Source of the DNA: Diprion similis
Lineage: Eukaryota > Arthropoda > Insecta > Hymenoptera > Diprionidae
Reading direction: 5' to 3'
Assembly: GCF_021155765.1 (NCBI RefSeq)
Contig: NC_060113.1
Coordinates: 408,501 to 472,500 of the forward strand
Length of the DNA stretch: 64,000 bases
Of this stretch, positions 36,481 to 47,459 are shown piece by piece. The stretch's first letter is position 1; every line of letters starts with the position of its first letter. The translations under genes were made by a program, and so were the position numbers. The notes below the pieces were generated by a model. The model did not search any database. It worked only from the letters and a program-made list of their open reading frames with translations, and was not told where the DNA came from.

Positions 36481-39400
36481 ATGTCATCTAGCAGTGAGAA
36501 AAATGACAGGCAATTAAGCCTCAACCTGATCAAGAATTTGAAGTCTGATTCGAAGACTGAGATTTGTTCGTCTTTGACAATTTTGAAGAGAGACTCAAAA
36601 TGTCAAAAACAGTTTGTCTTGGATGGAGGTCTTATTCTATTGGTTCAACTTTTTCACACCGAAAGTCTCAAGATTTTGGATCTATTGTTGAGCGTCCTGG
36701 CTAACATGTGCCTGCACGCATATGTCAGGATAGAGGTAAATCTCTTCTGAGTTTTCAAATTTTTTACCTAAAAGTTCTTTAATTAGCTAAATATTTTATG
36801 TAATCTCAAATAATTTGATCTTAGATTCGTAGCATAGATCCTGCCGCTGAGGTGACGAGCATTTTGAAGAATAACAAGTCACAGAGCATTCAATGTCGTG
36901 CCTGCAGGTTGATTGGAAATCTGGCTGAGTGTTCCTGGCATGCTAAAGCTTTGTGCCAGGCAGGTGTTGTTAAAATTATTACCAATATATTGAAATCTTC
37001 AAAGACAACTCGACGTGTTCAAATTACAGCCGTTAGAGCTATCAGGTAAAGAAACCCTTGGGCTGTACAAGGTACTTTTGTGTCAGTAATGCGGTATATT
37101 ATATTACTTTGGTAACTTCAACTGTACTCTGTTGAAAAAATTACTATACAAGTTTGTTTAACACAGGTTGGTTTGTACTATTGTACTCACAGTTGTACAT
37201 TACTGCTTTACAGGAATATATGGACCTCGACCAAAAGCAGTCACGAAGAAATTTTAGAGGCAGGAACATTTCGTGAGATAACAACCATATTTGTACTTAC
37301 CAATGAAGAAAAAGAAGAAAAGAGTAACCAAGATTTAATCCATGTCTGTCTGAAAGCTATGCTAGCATTTGTCCAGACGTCAGACCCACGATGTGGTTCT
37401 CAATTACGGGAAGGGTTTAAATGTATAGTTGATCACAGCCAAAAAAAGAATGAAATGGCTATCAAATGCTTGTACGTTCTTTCTCAAATTGCGGAGTATC
37501 GACCATCTTTGGGAACATTAGGTGCTGTCGAATGTATTGTATCGTCAATAGCTGAAGATAGCACTTTTTTGTGGGAATTGTTGGGAAGTCTGTGTCTATT
37601 TTGTCGAGAAGCTATTAATCGCGCTCGAGTACGATCGGGTACCGGTGAGTTCAAATTCAGAGGTCCAAAACTCAAGAATTATGACTTCGACTACCTGCGA
37701 ATGGGGTTGTAACAAACAGCGGTCATACTTGGGAAGGTCTTGGAACCACATTCTTAATTTACAAATATATTACAATTGCCATCAATGATAATAATGTGAT
37801 TTGTTGCCATAGCATTGAAACGAGATTTGAGAGAAACTACAATGCATGATTAAATTATAAATTTTTATTTCTGCTCCATAGGTTTGGAAGTCATGCTGGG
37901 CATTTTGAAAAGACCAGAGCACGACAGATATCATCCTATGTTGTTACATGCTCTAGCACAGTTCGTATATGATGATCCAAGCATTTTGAAAATGATCAAA
38001 AATGGTCTGTTGGATGTACTGATTATGAAATTGCAAGAAATGACAGCAGAAAGTACGGTTGATGATGCAGAACGATGCACACCAAAAAAACGAATTGCTT
38101 CTAGTCCTTTGAACAGTGGAACGGAGACCAAATTTAACAGGAGCGAATTTGGGCGGTGAGTTGTGCCACTACACACCCAGTCAGGCTAAACAAAGATACA
38201 TCTGAGAAAATCATTGCATTAAATTTAATGTAAATTGCGTAATAGTTGATCTTGTAAAGGTGAAAAGGTGAAAAAGCTACGATAATTATGTAAATACCAG
38301 GTACAGCTTGGACTACAAGCAAGATGACTGGAGTCCAGGAAGTGCTAGAAGTATGTGTTCATCACCACCGAGCACACCACCCCTTCAATCCTTCTTTGAG
38401 GACGATACAAACAAAACAGATAGCAGTGCCGAGGAAAACTACAGTCCAGTATGCAGCGACACTGAATGTGCTGAAAATGATGAAGGTGCTAAACCATTGA
38501 AATATGCATTATTTATTCCAGAGAAAATACATTGCTCATTTAATAATATTTTAATGAGTCAGATGACGAGGTCGAGTCTACAAAAAGCTGCTCATCCATC
38601 ATCCTGGAATCTGCAGCAGAGTCAAACGACTTTGGCGATGCATTCAAAATGACGACGATGAGGAAACAAGCTGACGTATGGACATTATCGCTGCTAAGTC
38701 GTTTGAGCCATTCAGATGAGCCAGTTGATAAGTTGGCTGACCCTTCAACGATCCAGCCATTGATCGCTTATATCCGAACAACGAGAAATAGTAGAGCGTC
38801 AAGAATACTAGCTAGAATTATTAGGCAAGATAATCTTTGTTCATATGTACTATGACGAATTCTCGTAATAACAGTGAATTTTTTCACATTTCAGGAATAG
38901 AGCCTATTTGGTCACACTGTTAAAGCAAGGATTCGTCTTCGAACTGCAAACTATGCGTGGATCGGAACAATACACTCGGCAGCTGTGTGCATTGGCAGAA
39001 ACAGGTTGTGCCTTGGGCGAACTTGCTTCGATATTACTCCGTGGTCAAGAAGTTCACAAATTTACTATAGCTGTGTCAATCCCGTATTTAATACAGTCCA
39101 AGGATTCACTTCGAACCCTGTTGAAAACGCACGATGGTTTAACCTTAGTATTTCGGGTCTTGGCTGACAAAAGGCACTGTTTGCATGTAAATGCCATCCA
39201 CGCCGTTTGTCGATTGGCTAATGCTCTAGACATTCGGCCGGAATTGGTCGATAGAAGCCAAGGGGAAGGTGCGGCTCGAATTGACTACTCAAAGAATTTA
39301 GAATACCATTTAAAGCCTGCAATAGTGACGTTTGAACTAGATGATGGAACTACCGTAGATGCGTATCGGAACGTTCTATGTAAAAAATCTGAGGTCTTCT

Positions 39401-39828
39401 CCGCAATGTTGGAAGGGAATTTTTATGAGTCTGGTAAACGCAGAGTACACCTAAAGAACACATCCAAAGAAGGTCTAGACACGTTACTGCTAGCAGTAAA
39501 TGGTATTCCGTACAATGAAAGAGATATCGAATCCTTACTAGACGCTGTACTTTTAGCTGATAAGTTTTTGATGCCAGACATTCTCGAATCGTTGATAGAA
39601 CGATCCCTTTTAAATATCAATTTTCAAAATATTAGCCGCACATGGCACTGGGCGCGTACCAATTCCTGCCATGAGCTTAGACTTGGTTGTATAAAGATAT
39701 TTTTAACTGCAAAATCCACCAAGTCTGAGAAATTGGACGCATTCGAAGATTTTTCAAAAAGTGAGCATTTTTCACTGTTCATCGATGATGTCGAACAAGT
39801 ACTAAAGACTGGACTTTCTTGTCATTGA
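36481..39828 (+). CDS. ARMC5: Armadillo repeat-containing protein 5 with C-terminal BTB domain
   Basis: Seven coding exons: 36481-36735, 36825-37045, 37214-37644, 37882-38155, 38301-38485, 38563-38824, 38895-39828; 853 aa. Residues about 20-390 form armadillo-type helical repeats, followed by a Ser/Asp/Glu-rich linker (about 400-500), further helical repeats, and a BTB domain near 685-785 (AIVTFELDDGTTVDAYRNVL onward). This order is diagnostic of ARMC5, the CUL3 adaptor known in mammals to control RNA polymerase II subunit turnover. Two introns are unusual. A 77-base intron (38486-38562) is needed to restore the frame in the acidic linker. The last intron (38825-38894) uses a GC donor (TTAG|GCAAGA), because no nearby GT donor gives the right phase. 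ATG 36481 is the first in-frame Met. Confidence 0.93.
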
Positions 39829-40984
39829 ATGGGTCATGGCAAAGAATAACACGCAATTCATTGAATACTTTTTTCTACAAAATCTCAACCCAAATTAACG
39901 GCTGCTTATATTGTTAAATAATAGATAGGTTGAGCTATGATGCGAAACAATCGAAGTCAAAGTGATAGGAACAATTCGAAAACGAGCTGGCAATACCATA
40001 AAGTTAAGTAGAATAGGGACAAAGCTTGTCAACAACCCAACAGTGCAAGAGAAATGGAACAAATTACAGAAATTTGACAGTAATGTTAGTAATACGTTTC
40101 AAAGTGTGACCTGAATCCTAAGGTAATTGTAAATTTATAATTGTAAGCATGTTGAGGCAGGTAACTGACAACTTTAACAAAAATAAACTTCAAATATAAT
40201 AAATAAAATCCTTGTTCAGTCATCCCAAAATCGTGCATGTTAACATAAGTAGTGAATTATTCACTTTAATTAAACATTTCGAATTATACGTATGCATATT
40301 GAACCTTCTAAAATATGAGTCAACTCTACTTTCAAACTTTTCAAATACATGCACAAAACGAATTAGGAAGCGATATTCCCCAAAGATGATCATTAAAGTG
40401 AATTTGAATTACCCTATTCTATCGTCGTATTATTGCGATTATACGCAACAGTACGAATAACCAGTACTCATTGTCAGTGCCAGTACGTATAGCACGTATA
40501 GCAGTAGTCAACATGATCATAGGTAGTGCTCGTTATTGGGACTGGTTGAAACCGTTTAACGAACTTTGGCGAGTGTAGCGTGCGCCATTCTTCGCCGAGG
40601 TGGGACAATAATTTAGCTACTAGTTACTCCAGCCTTGTCATCTTGTCATGTTACCAAACTTGAAGTGTTCAGTCCAGTTCAGCCCATCTTCCGCGAGCTG
40701 TGAATATAGTAAATGATAAAGGTCGTGATAATTAATCCAGTAAAACGTGACCGTGGTCAGTTCGGCTCGACAAGTGGTGACAGTCTGCGGCATTGATTGT
40801 TGCTTCCTCTTCAAGCAGCGTAGCGACAGTGCGATTATACTACCCATGTTTATCTGCCGCGGCAATCGAATACCGATAAGTCATCGTTACTTTACGCAAC
40901 AGAGTGGAGACGCCGAACTCAGTAGCCGCCAAACTTCGCGTTGAGTCGCTTTTTCCGATCCCATCCTAAGAATTTTTGGCAAAG
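39829..40984. other. ARMC5 3' UTR and TMEM120 5' region
   Basis: Poly(A) signals AATAAA at 40182-40187 and 40202-40207 would end the ARMC5 transcript. From about 40500 the sequence becomes GC-richer and leads into the TMEM120 start, so promoter and 5' UTR are expected there. Confidence 0.5.
40182..40207 (+). terminator. ARMC5 poly(A) signals
   Basis: Two AATAAA hexamers 20 bases apart, about 360 bases beyond the stop codon. Confidence 0.5.
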
Positions 40985-42685
40985 ATGGATACCGACGTAG
41001 AAACCTGTCTCAAGGATTGGAATGAGCTGACGCAGGAGTACAAAGTCTTGGAGGTACGAAGAGCTTTGAATAAATAAATTCACAATGATAGACTTTGAAT
41101 TCTTTAGGTTAGGATAAAGGGTGTACAGATCTTTGAATTTCAACTAGGTCTGCAATTATTTCCCAAAATACCTTCCTACGTACAGACTTGGTTACTTGCT
41201 TATCGCGGTTTTCGTTAAGATTTTCCCAAAATTTTTCCCTCTAATCCACATCCTCGTAGATAAACATGCTTTGTGTGTTACAGGCGTTGAACAGAGAATA
41301 CTGTACAAAATTGGAAGAGGTGGGCGAGCTTCAGGCAAAATGTTTGCAGGGAATATCGCACCAGCGATATAGAATGAAGGCGATAACCAAGTCTCTCAGG
41401 CAGTGAGTTGAAAGACTACATGATAAAATCTCAGAGAAGCGAACATGTCGACAAATTTTTACTGTTGTCTATCCCTTGTCAGATTACATGCTAGCGACGT
41501 GCGTCAATCTTTAGACAAGGATATTAATAGACGACTTGAACAGTTGCACGAAATGGAACAGATATTGCCAAAACCAAACGGGACTTACTTGAAGATCATA
41601 CTTGGCAATGTCAATGTTTCAATATTAAACAAAATGGACAAGTGAGTATTCTCCCTCTGGTGGGATTTAAGTTTCAAAATCAAGTTAATTTGGGATTGTT
41701 CCACAGGTTTAAGTACAAAGACGAGTATGAGAAATTCAAGTTGGTTCTGTCGATGATCGGCTTTGTCTTATCTGTTGTTAATCTCTTCACCAATGTGCGG
41801 TAAGATCTGTTGATCAGGATGATGTTATCATTGTACTTTATAACAGCTATCATAAGTAACAATCAAGATAACTTCCGATCTATTCATCTTTCAGCACATT
41901 GGAGCTAAGCTTCATGTTTCTCTTGGTTTGGTACTACTGCACATTGACAATACGTGAGAGTATATTGAAGGTCAATGGATCAAGAATAAAAGGCTGGTGG
42001 CGTTTTCATCATTTCCTGTCAACGGTAGTATCCGGAGTTCTATTGGTTTGGCCGAATACAGGTCCTTGGTATGCATTTCGTGGCCAGTTTATGTGGTTCA
42101 ACGTCTACATCAGTGAGTAATTACTCTGATATTTACCTTTCGATGTGTGTTCCCATTTTTTCCCAACTTGCGATATTAATGGATTGTATTAATCTGGTAA
42201 TCTGAAAAATCGGGGATATTAAAAAATCAATTTTTTTAATCGCACTAATTAATTTTATACAAATATCATATGTTATAGGTGTGGTTCAGTATCTACAGTT
42301 CCGATATCAACATGGCGTATTGTATCGTTTGAAGGCACTGGGTGAGCGGCACAATATGGACATAACAATCGAAGGTTTTCATTCCTGGATGTGGCGCGGA
42401 CTGTCTTTTCTTCTCCCATTTTTATTTGTGGGCTATCTTTTCCAATTGTTCAATGCCTATACACTCTATAAGCTGATCTGGCACCCCGAGGCGACTTGGC
42501 ATGTACCTGTATTGAGTTTTACATTTCTTGTGCTCTTTCTAGGAAACACGATAACTACCGTTATGGTTATACCCCAAAAATTACGCGAGCGCGTCCGAAA
42601 CAGCTTGCCAGGTGTTTTCTCATCAATCACAGAACGTAGAAAAGAGGCTACTGTCAAAAAAAACACTGAGAATAAATCCGAATAA
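40985..42685 (+). CDS. TMEM120: TMEM120 family membrane protein
   Basis: Six coding exons: 40985-41053, 41284-41402, 41483-41641, 41707-41799, 41895-42112, 42279-42685; 354 aa, typical for the family. Residues about 1-110 are charged and predicted coiled coil, followed by about six hydrophobic membrane segments (from [11 protein letters not shown] to the [11 protein letters not shown] stretch) and a basic tail. Conserved family stretches such as [10 protein letters not shown] and [15 protein letters not shown] are present. Vertebrate TMEM120A/B are nuclear-envelope/ER proteins that bind coenzyme A and affect fat-cell differentiation; a role in pain sensing by TMEM120A is disputed. The spacing of all splice sites is canonical. 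Confidence 0.95.
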
Positions 42686-43571
42686 ACTAATTGCATCCGA
42701 ATGGGCTTTTGGCAATTATAAAACATGGTCCCAAACCTCGTAAATGCCACATTGCTACTCTAATAAATTTCAAAGAAATTGTTCTACTCAAGCGGGTTAC
42801 TAAGATTGAAAAAAATTGCGTGTTCAATGTAATTGTCAATAGGTTTTTTTTGGTAGCAGTTTCTGGTGACTCAAAAATATTTTTTTTGTGTTTTCATATC
42901 GTGATTTCATAGCATTCTGAAAATGTGTCAACATCCATCAGTAACCTTTCTAATTACGTTGTATTGTAGGAATCTTACTGTATACCGTAAATGAATACAA
43001 CGCATGTGTACCGTGTATGTACGACAGGCTGTGTTATACGATAATTCTCTACGTTTAATGTATTTAATACACAAAGTGTATGTGTAAATAACAGGGAATT
43101 GTATAATTTATCACTTAACCAAGCAGTCATATCGTACAAGAATTGTGCGAACTTGTTTTCCATACTTTGCCTTTAGCGTAAGAAATATAATTTTTTTGTA
43201 GACGTATGTACGTATGTATGCATGCATGTACGCAACCACATTACACGACATTGCTATATATGCAATATTCTGTTGAAAAATGAAATGTGCTGTGATTTTC
43301 ATGCGATATCAACATCGTCGGTGTAATTGTTATTGATTATGGTATATGCAGTCCCACCTTTACCGACTCACAGTGGGTAATTTTCCCGAAAATGTTATTT
43401 ATGATTGCTCACAAAAAATACAGGAATTTGTTAAAATAAAACCATTTTTAATGACAATAGTACACATTGCATTATTCATTTATAATATCTACATTCATTA
43501 ATGTAATCACTCTAGTCCAGTAACGGAACAAAATATCTATAATACAATTGTTTCTACAAAACTTTACGATT
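42686..43571. other. 3' UTRs of TMEM120 (+) and the microprotein gene (-)
   Basis: An AATAAA at 42762-42767 is a good end for TMEM120. A GTATGTAC/ATGCATGC microsatellite-like run lies at 43200-43232. I see no coding signal. Confidence 0.5.
42762..42767 (+). terminator. TMEM120 poly(A) signal
   Basis: AATAAA 77 bases after the stop codon. Confidence 0.55.
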
Positions 43572-43898
43572 CTACGTGTCGGTAATTGTCTGAAACGAGT
43601 TATCTGAGGAGCGCTTCGAGCTTTTGGTTTTATTATGTAAGTATTTGTCTGGGTATCTACTCCAGTAACTGGCCAACTCCTGTTGAAGGATTATACTGAA
43701 GATAATAATTGGTAAGAAGGTAAATAAACTTTTATCAACTTCATCATAACAAAAAGATATAAAATTCCCACGCTTACTACCAGAGTCAAATGAAAGACTC
43801 TACTCACAATTACCAAATCGGTAACACCACCTCGCAAAACATCGATAAACCAGACAACTAAGAAAGGCTTTTACCGCACTTTTCATGGTGTAAGGCAT
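43572..43898 (-). CDS. Unrecognised single-pass membrane microprotein, two exons
   Basis: Exon 1 is 43898-43808 and exon 2 is 43738-43572 (stop TAG). They are joined by a 69-base intron with donor AATT|GTGAGTA and acceptor TTATGATGAAG, giving 85 aa. A second donor four bases upstream of the exon 1 end region (TTTG|GTAATT) also keeps the frame. The N-terminus is basic with several cysteines (Cys15, Cys20, Cys25 in the preferred model). A hydrophobic segment rich in Ile, Leu and Phe (LFTFLPIIIFSIIL, about residues 35-48) is followed by ELASYWSRYPDKY and a hydrophilic Ser/Lys tail. This arrangement suggests a small membrane protein, perhaps mitochondrial or ER. I cannot assign a family. It is head to head with DENR and converges with TMEM120, which supports a real gene. 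Met5 is an alternative start. Confidence 0.55.
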
Positions 43899-44148
43899 TT
43901 CGACATCCTATCATTATTATTACGAACCTGAAACTTGCCTGAGATCGTGACCATAACCTTTTAGCCCGGAGATTTAATAACTGTGCAGACGGATATTGAC
44001 CCGTTTAAAGAAGTGTGCGAGCGTAAAAATTCGACATATAGTCAACGATTGATGTATATTTATTTAATCTTTGAGTGACGATACTGCATTTTTGTTATCC
44101 ACTCTAGGGCGGGTCGATTTAAAGTAATAAGTGAGGTTAAGCTCGAGG
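43899..44148. promoter_or_regulatory. Two-way promoter region between the microprotein gene and DENR
   Basis: Only 250 bases separate the divergent start codons (43898 on - and 44149 on +). Both 5' UTRs and both start sites must lie here unless an upstream noncoding exon exists. No TATA box is evident, as is common for two-way housekeeping promoters. Confidence 0.5.
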
Positions 44149-45656
44149 ATGTCAGGGCCTAAGCCTGATGTCGTGTATCCACTAAGGGTACAATACTGCG
44201 GAAATTGTTCCCTCCCCATCGAAGTAAGCATAAGCTACCTCCGATATTTTATCTTTCCTGAAATCTTTGAAGTGTGTATGCACACTACAAAGTGAACATT
44301 AACGGAACACTCCGGACATTCCAAGCGTTGAATACAATTGACAATTATTCTCCCGAACTTTTCACAGAGAATTGGAGTGTGAACGATTATTCGAGATATG
44401 CTCAAGTCGAGTGACAACCGTTAGATTACATTTGTCCTGTGTTATATTTTCGGTAGATGTTTAACCTTTACAGGGCTGGCCTGGCTCCTTTTGGAACCAG
44501 TAGGTAACTCTGAATGTCCACCAGATGTGTGAACTATTTATGTACATAAATTATACCTTCAAAAAAATATCAAATTCCAAGGGACAAATGTTTGCCCTCT
44601 AGAGATTAATAAATGATCGTATTGTATCACTATTCAAAATCACGACACATAAAAAAGGCATGAATTATATTGCTATTTCTGTCACTCTCAGATTGTGTTT
44701 CCTAAAAATTTCATTTACGTAAAAACTGGTTTGCCTCGAAAACTTGTTCGGACACACTAATTCGTAACACGCTAGCATTTGGCATATTTGGAGTGTTCCA
44801 TGTAGGTTGACTCTGTAGGGCAGCGAATAGACACAGTGTAAAATCATTGCTTTGGACTCGAAGTTTTTTAATTATCTAATACTTCCACTAATATTGCCTC
44901 AATAATCATTTTACAGTATTGCGAATATTATCCAGAGTATGAGAAGTGCAAACAATGGCTGGAGAGAAACCTGCCTACGGAATTCGAAAAAGTTAAATTA
45001 GGTATGCGTTTTTTAGTTTTTCAATTTGAACATCATTCTGGCATCCAAGGTAATCTCATGTTGCAGAGGATGCAGCAGCTGAGTCGGGAGGTGGGGAAGA
45101 TGAAAAGAAGCGACAAAAACGAGGTGGTAAAGGGATGTTGAAAACTAAGAAAAAAGAAGACGTACCAAAATTGGTAACTGTTTCAAGGGCTCCAAGAGGC
45201 AAGAAGAAGTCTGTCACAGTTGTTACAGGTCTCAGTACATTCGGTACGTACATTGGGAAACATGCTATATCTTGTCCAATATCCATAAGCTGAAACAACC
45301 CAGGATCATTGTTGTTTGGCACAAGTTGTAAAATAATAATATATCGTAGAGCACAACAGCCAAGTAAAGGTGTTTTGATTTTTTTTTGCAGATATCGATC
45401 TCAAGGTAGCAGCTAAATTTTTTGGTAGTAAATTTGCATGTGGCTCCAGTGTAACAGGAGACGACGAAATAGTAATTCAGGGAGATGTCAAGGATGACTT
45501 GTATGATGTTATCCCTGAAAAGTGGCCACAAGTGAGTTAAATTGGATATATCTGCAAAAATAAGCACTTGAATAAAATCCACTCATTATACACTTATGGT
45601 TGTTTTTTCAGATTGATGAGGACTCAATAGATGACCTTGGAGATCAGAAAAGATAG
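44149..45656 (+). CDS. DENR: Density-regulated protein (translation reinitiation factor)
   Basis: Five coding exons: 44149-44223, 44917-45001, 45067-45243, 45392-45531, 45612-45656; 173 aa, slightly shorter than the human protein. The N-terminus carries the Cys-rich segment YCGNCSLP...[11 protein letters not shown], expected to bind zinc and the partner MCTS1. A Lys-rich linker follows, then the SUI1/eIF1-like domain (about 90-165), including [14 protein letters not shown] and [19 protein letters not shown]1 recycles 40S ribosomes and promotes reinitiation after short upstream frames. The first intron is by far the longest (693 bases). It shares an upstream region with the microprotein gene and a poly(A) region with RPC9. 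Confidence 0.96.
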
Positions 45657-45707
45657 TGGTACAGCCATTTACGTATGCTAATTGATATTTTGTCATTACC
45701 TTGGATG

Positions 45708-45722
45708 TTTATTATAAATAAA
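45708..45722. terminator. Shared two-way poly(A) region of DENR and RPC9
   Basis: TTTATT at 45708-45713 is AATAAA on the minus strand (for RPC9), and AATAAA at 45717-45722 serves DENR on the plus strand. The two signals lie within 15 bases, and only 117 bases separate the two stop codons. Confidence 0.65.
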
Positions 45723-45773
45723 TGTACATAAGATAAGTTAAATGATCATCAGTTGCTAGCCATAAAACACGTC

Positions 45774-46325
45774 TTACTGGTTAGCATCCATTTCCACATC
45801 GTTCGTTTTATCGTTACCCAAGTGTGTCGCGATGACTTGGAGCAAGGAGTTTACTTCGTCTTCTGTTAACCTTTCCTCACTATCTTCGATTACCTGTATA
45901 TAATTGTGTTTCATTCATGTCTGGCCTAAGTGAACATCAATAATAACTTATTAGTATACAAATGGTTACCAATTGAATTTCAAGTGCAGTCGTCGGACAC
46001 AAATTGAGTAGGGTAAGCTTTTCACATTTGGTCAACTTGAAAGCTTGGACTGCTTTTAAAAATCCTGTAATCGATTCTGGTGTATGTGTCTTAGATGGCG
46101 TGTCCTCCAGGTATCTTATAGTTTGATAAGTAATCGTAGCCAACTGATTATGGGGCTTACGATGCTGCTTGTTGGATTTTGCCCCTTGCAAGATGTCCAA
46201 TACCTCGTAGTTGCTCAGGTATCCGACACACGCCTTTCGCCTTAACAATTGGAATTTTGTAATAATTGATGAAGAAACAAGGAGAGACGGGTGTCCGCCA
46301 CTATCCACTCTACTCACAATTCCAT
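45774..46325 (-). CDS. CRCP: RNA polymerase III subunit RPC9 (CRCP)
   Basis: Three coding exons, from the right: 46325-46318, 46240-45970, 45893-45774; 132 aa. The first exon holds only eight coding bases (Met-Glu and two bases of Leu) before the donor GTGAGT. The second starts after TTAAG and runs into ACVGYLSNYEVLDIL. That segment, the TITYQTIRYL helix, the LTKCEKLTLLNL helix and LVIEDSEERLTEDEV are the standard pattern of the RPB4-like subunit RPC9/CRCP, which pairs with RPC8 in the Pol III stalk. The metazoan protein is also called CGRP receptor component. An unspliced start further upstream in exon 2 would give an extra non-conserved N-terminus, so the spliced start is preferred. Confidence 0.92.
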
Positions 46326-47459
46326 CTTGTTTACGGAATTCCAGTAGGCCACCAGATAGGTTAGGCTAGTTTCGAATCAACGATATGAACGCGGACCGTC
46401 TTGGTATTTGAGAAAAAATTGAATTTGAGGACGGTCAGTTTCATCATCTCGGACTGGAAATTTATTATACTATAATTAGATGAGCATCATCATCATTCAA
46501 ACTTGTGTACTACATGCGAATACGTATTTTGTAGATATCCTTTACACACAACACGTGAAGTACAACATACAAACCATACAGTTGCGTTCCAAAACTTAAC
46601 TGACCCAACTCTAGTCAACTCTGGCGTAATATATGCTCTAAAGCACCGAGTGTCAGTCTAACAACCCTGAAGATGGCGCTTATCGTTCCACGGACGTAAT
46701 TTTATCGTATTTAAGAAAAAGTTATCGTATTTTTGGATTACATTGAAATGTATCATAGATTATGTATAGAATATTTTAAATGCTATTATCGTAACCGTAT
46801 ATTGCACCCAATACTCAATTCATCTTTTATTTTATAATCCTCTCTCGTGTCCGTCACTCATACGGCGCGAAAATTGCTTATTCAAATTTTTTTCTAAAAT
46901 CAAAATAGTGAGATGTAATTATCGGAGTTGTACGATACTTGTCGTAGGGTTGCTAGCACTGACTATAGTCTATTCGGGTATGTCGGTAAATAGTGTTTGA
47001 GATGCTTCAACCAGTCTTAAGTTGGGGGAGGGCAAAAGGCGTGCCACGGCCGACAGCTGATCGGACTACTTCGCGTATTAATACAACTCGCTCACCAGAT
47101 AACTTGCGGCTGTACGATCAGACATTTTCTAAAGGGGGAAAATTGCGTGCTATTTTTCGGAAACGTTATTCAGTTATTGCACCATTGTCCGGGCGGTTGT
47201 TTCGATTGCTGAGTTGAAAATTCTGCGGTAGAGTCGGGGTATTGTTATGATGTAGAATAGGGGCAATGCATCGCTCTGCAGATGTGGAAACTTGTTAAAT
47301 TTGTACCAAAAAATACAAACGCTTTGTGGTTCGTCGCGTATTGATCTCTCACGGCGATGTGGAGTCTTGTGTTATGTTGGTACTGTACCATTTTGTTTGT
47401 AAACTAATACTCACTACAAAGATTAATTCCAACCAAATTACGAATAACTGATTGTGAGG
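46326..47459. other. Divergent promoter region of RPC9 and Atg1
   Basis: Both start codons face outward from this 1.1-kb stretch. A small open frame at 46993-47217 (+) is probably Atg1 leader or accidental. I see no other gene. Confidence 0.5.

Noticed and set aside
46255-46317. Unspliced N-terminal extension of RPC9
   Set aside because: The extra residues are not conserved, and the eight-base first exon gives the family's normal N-terminus.
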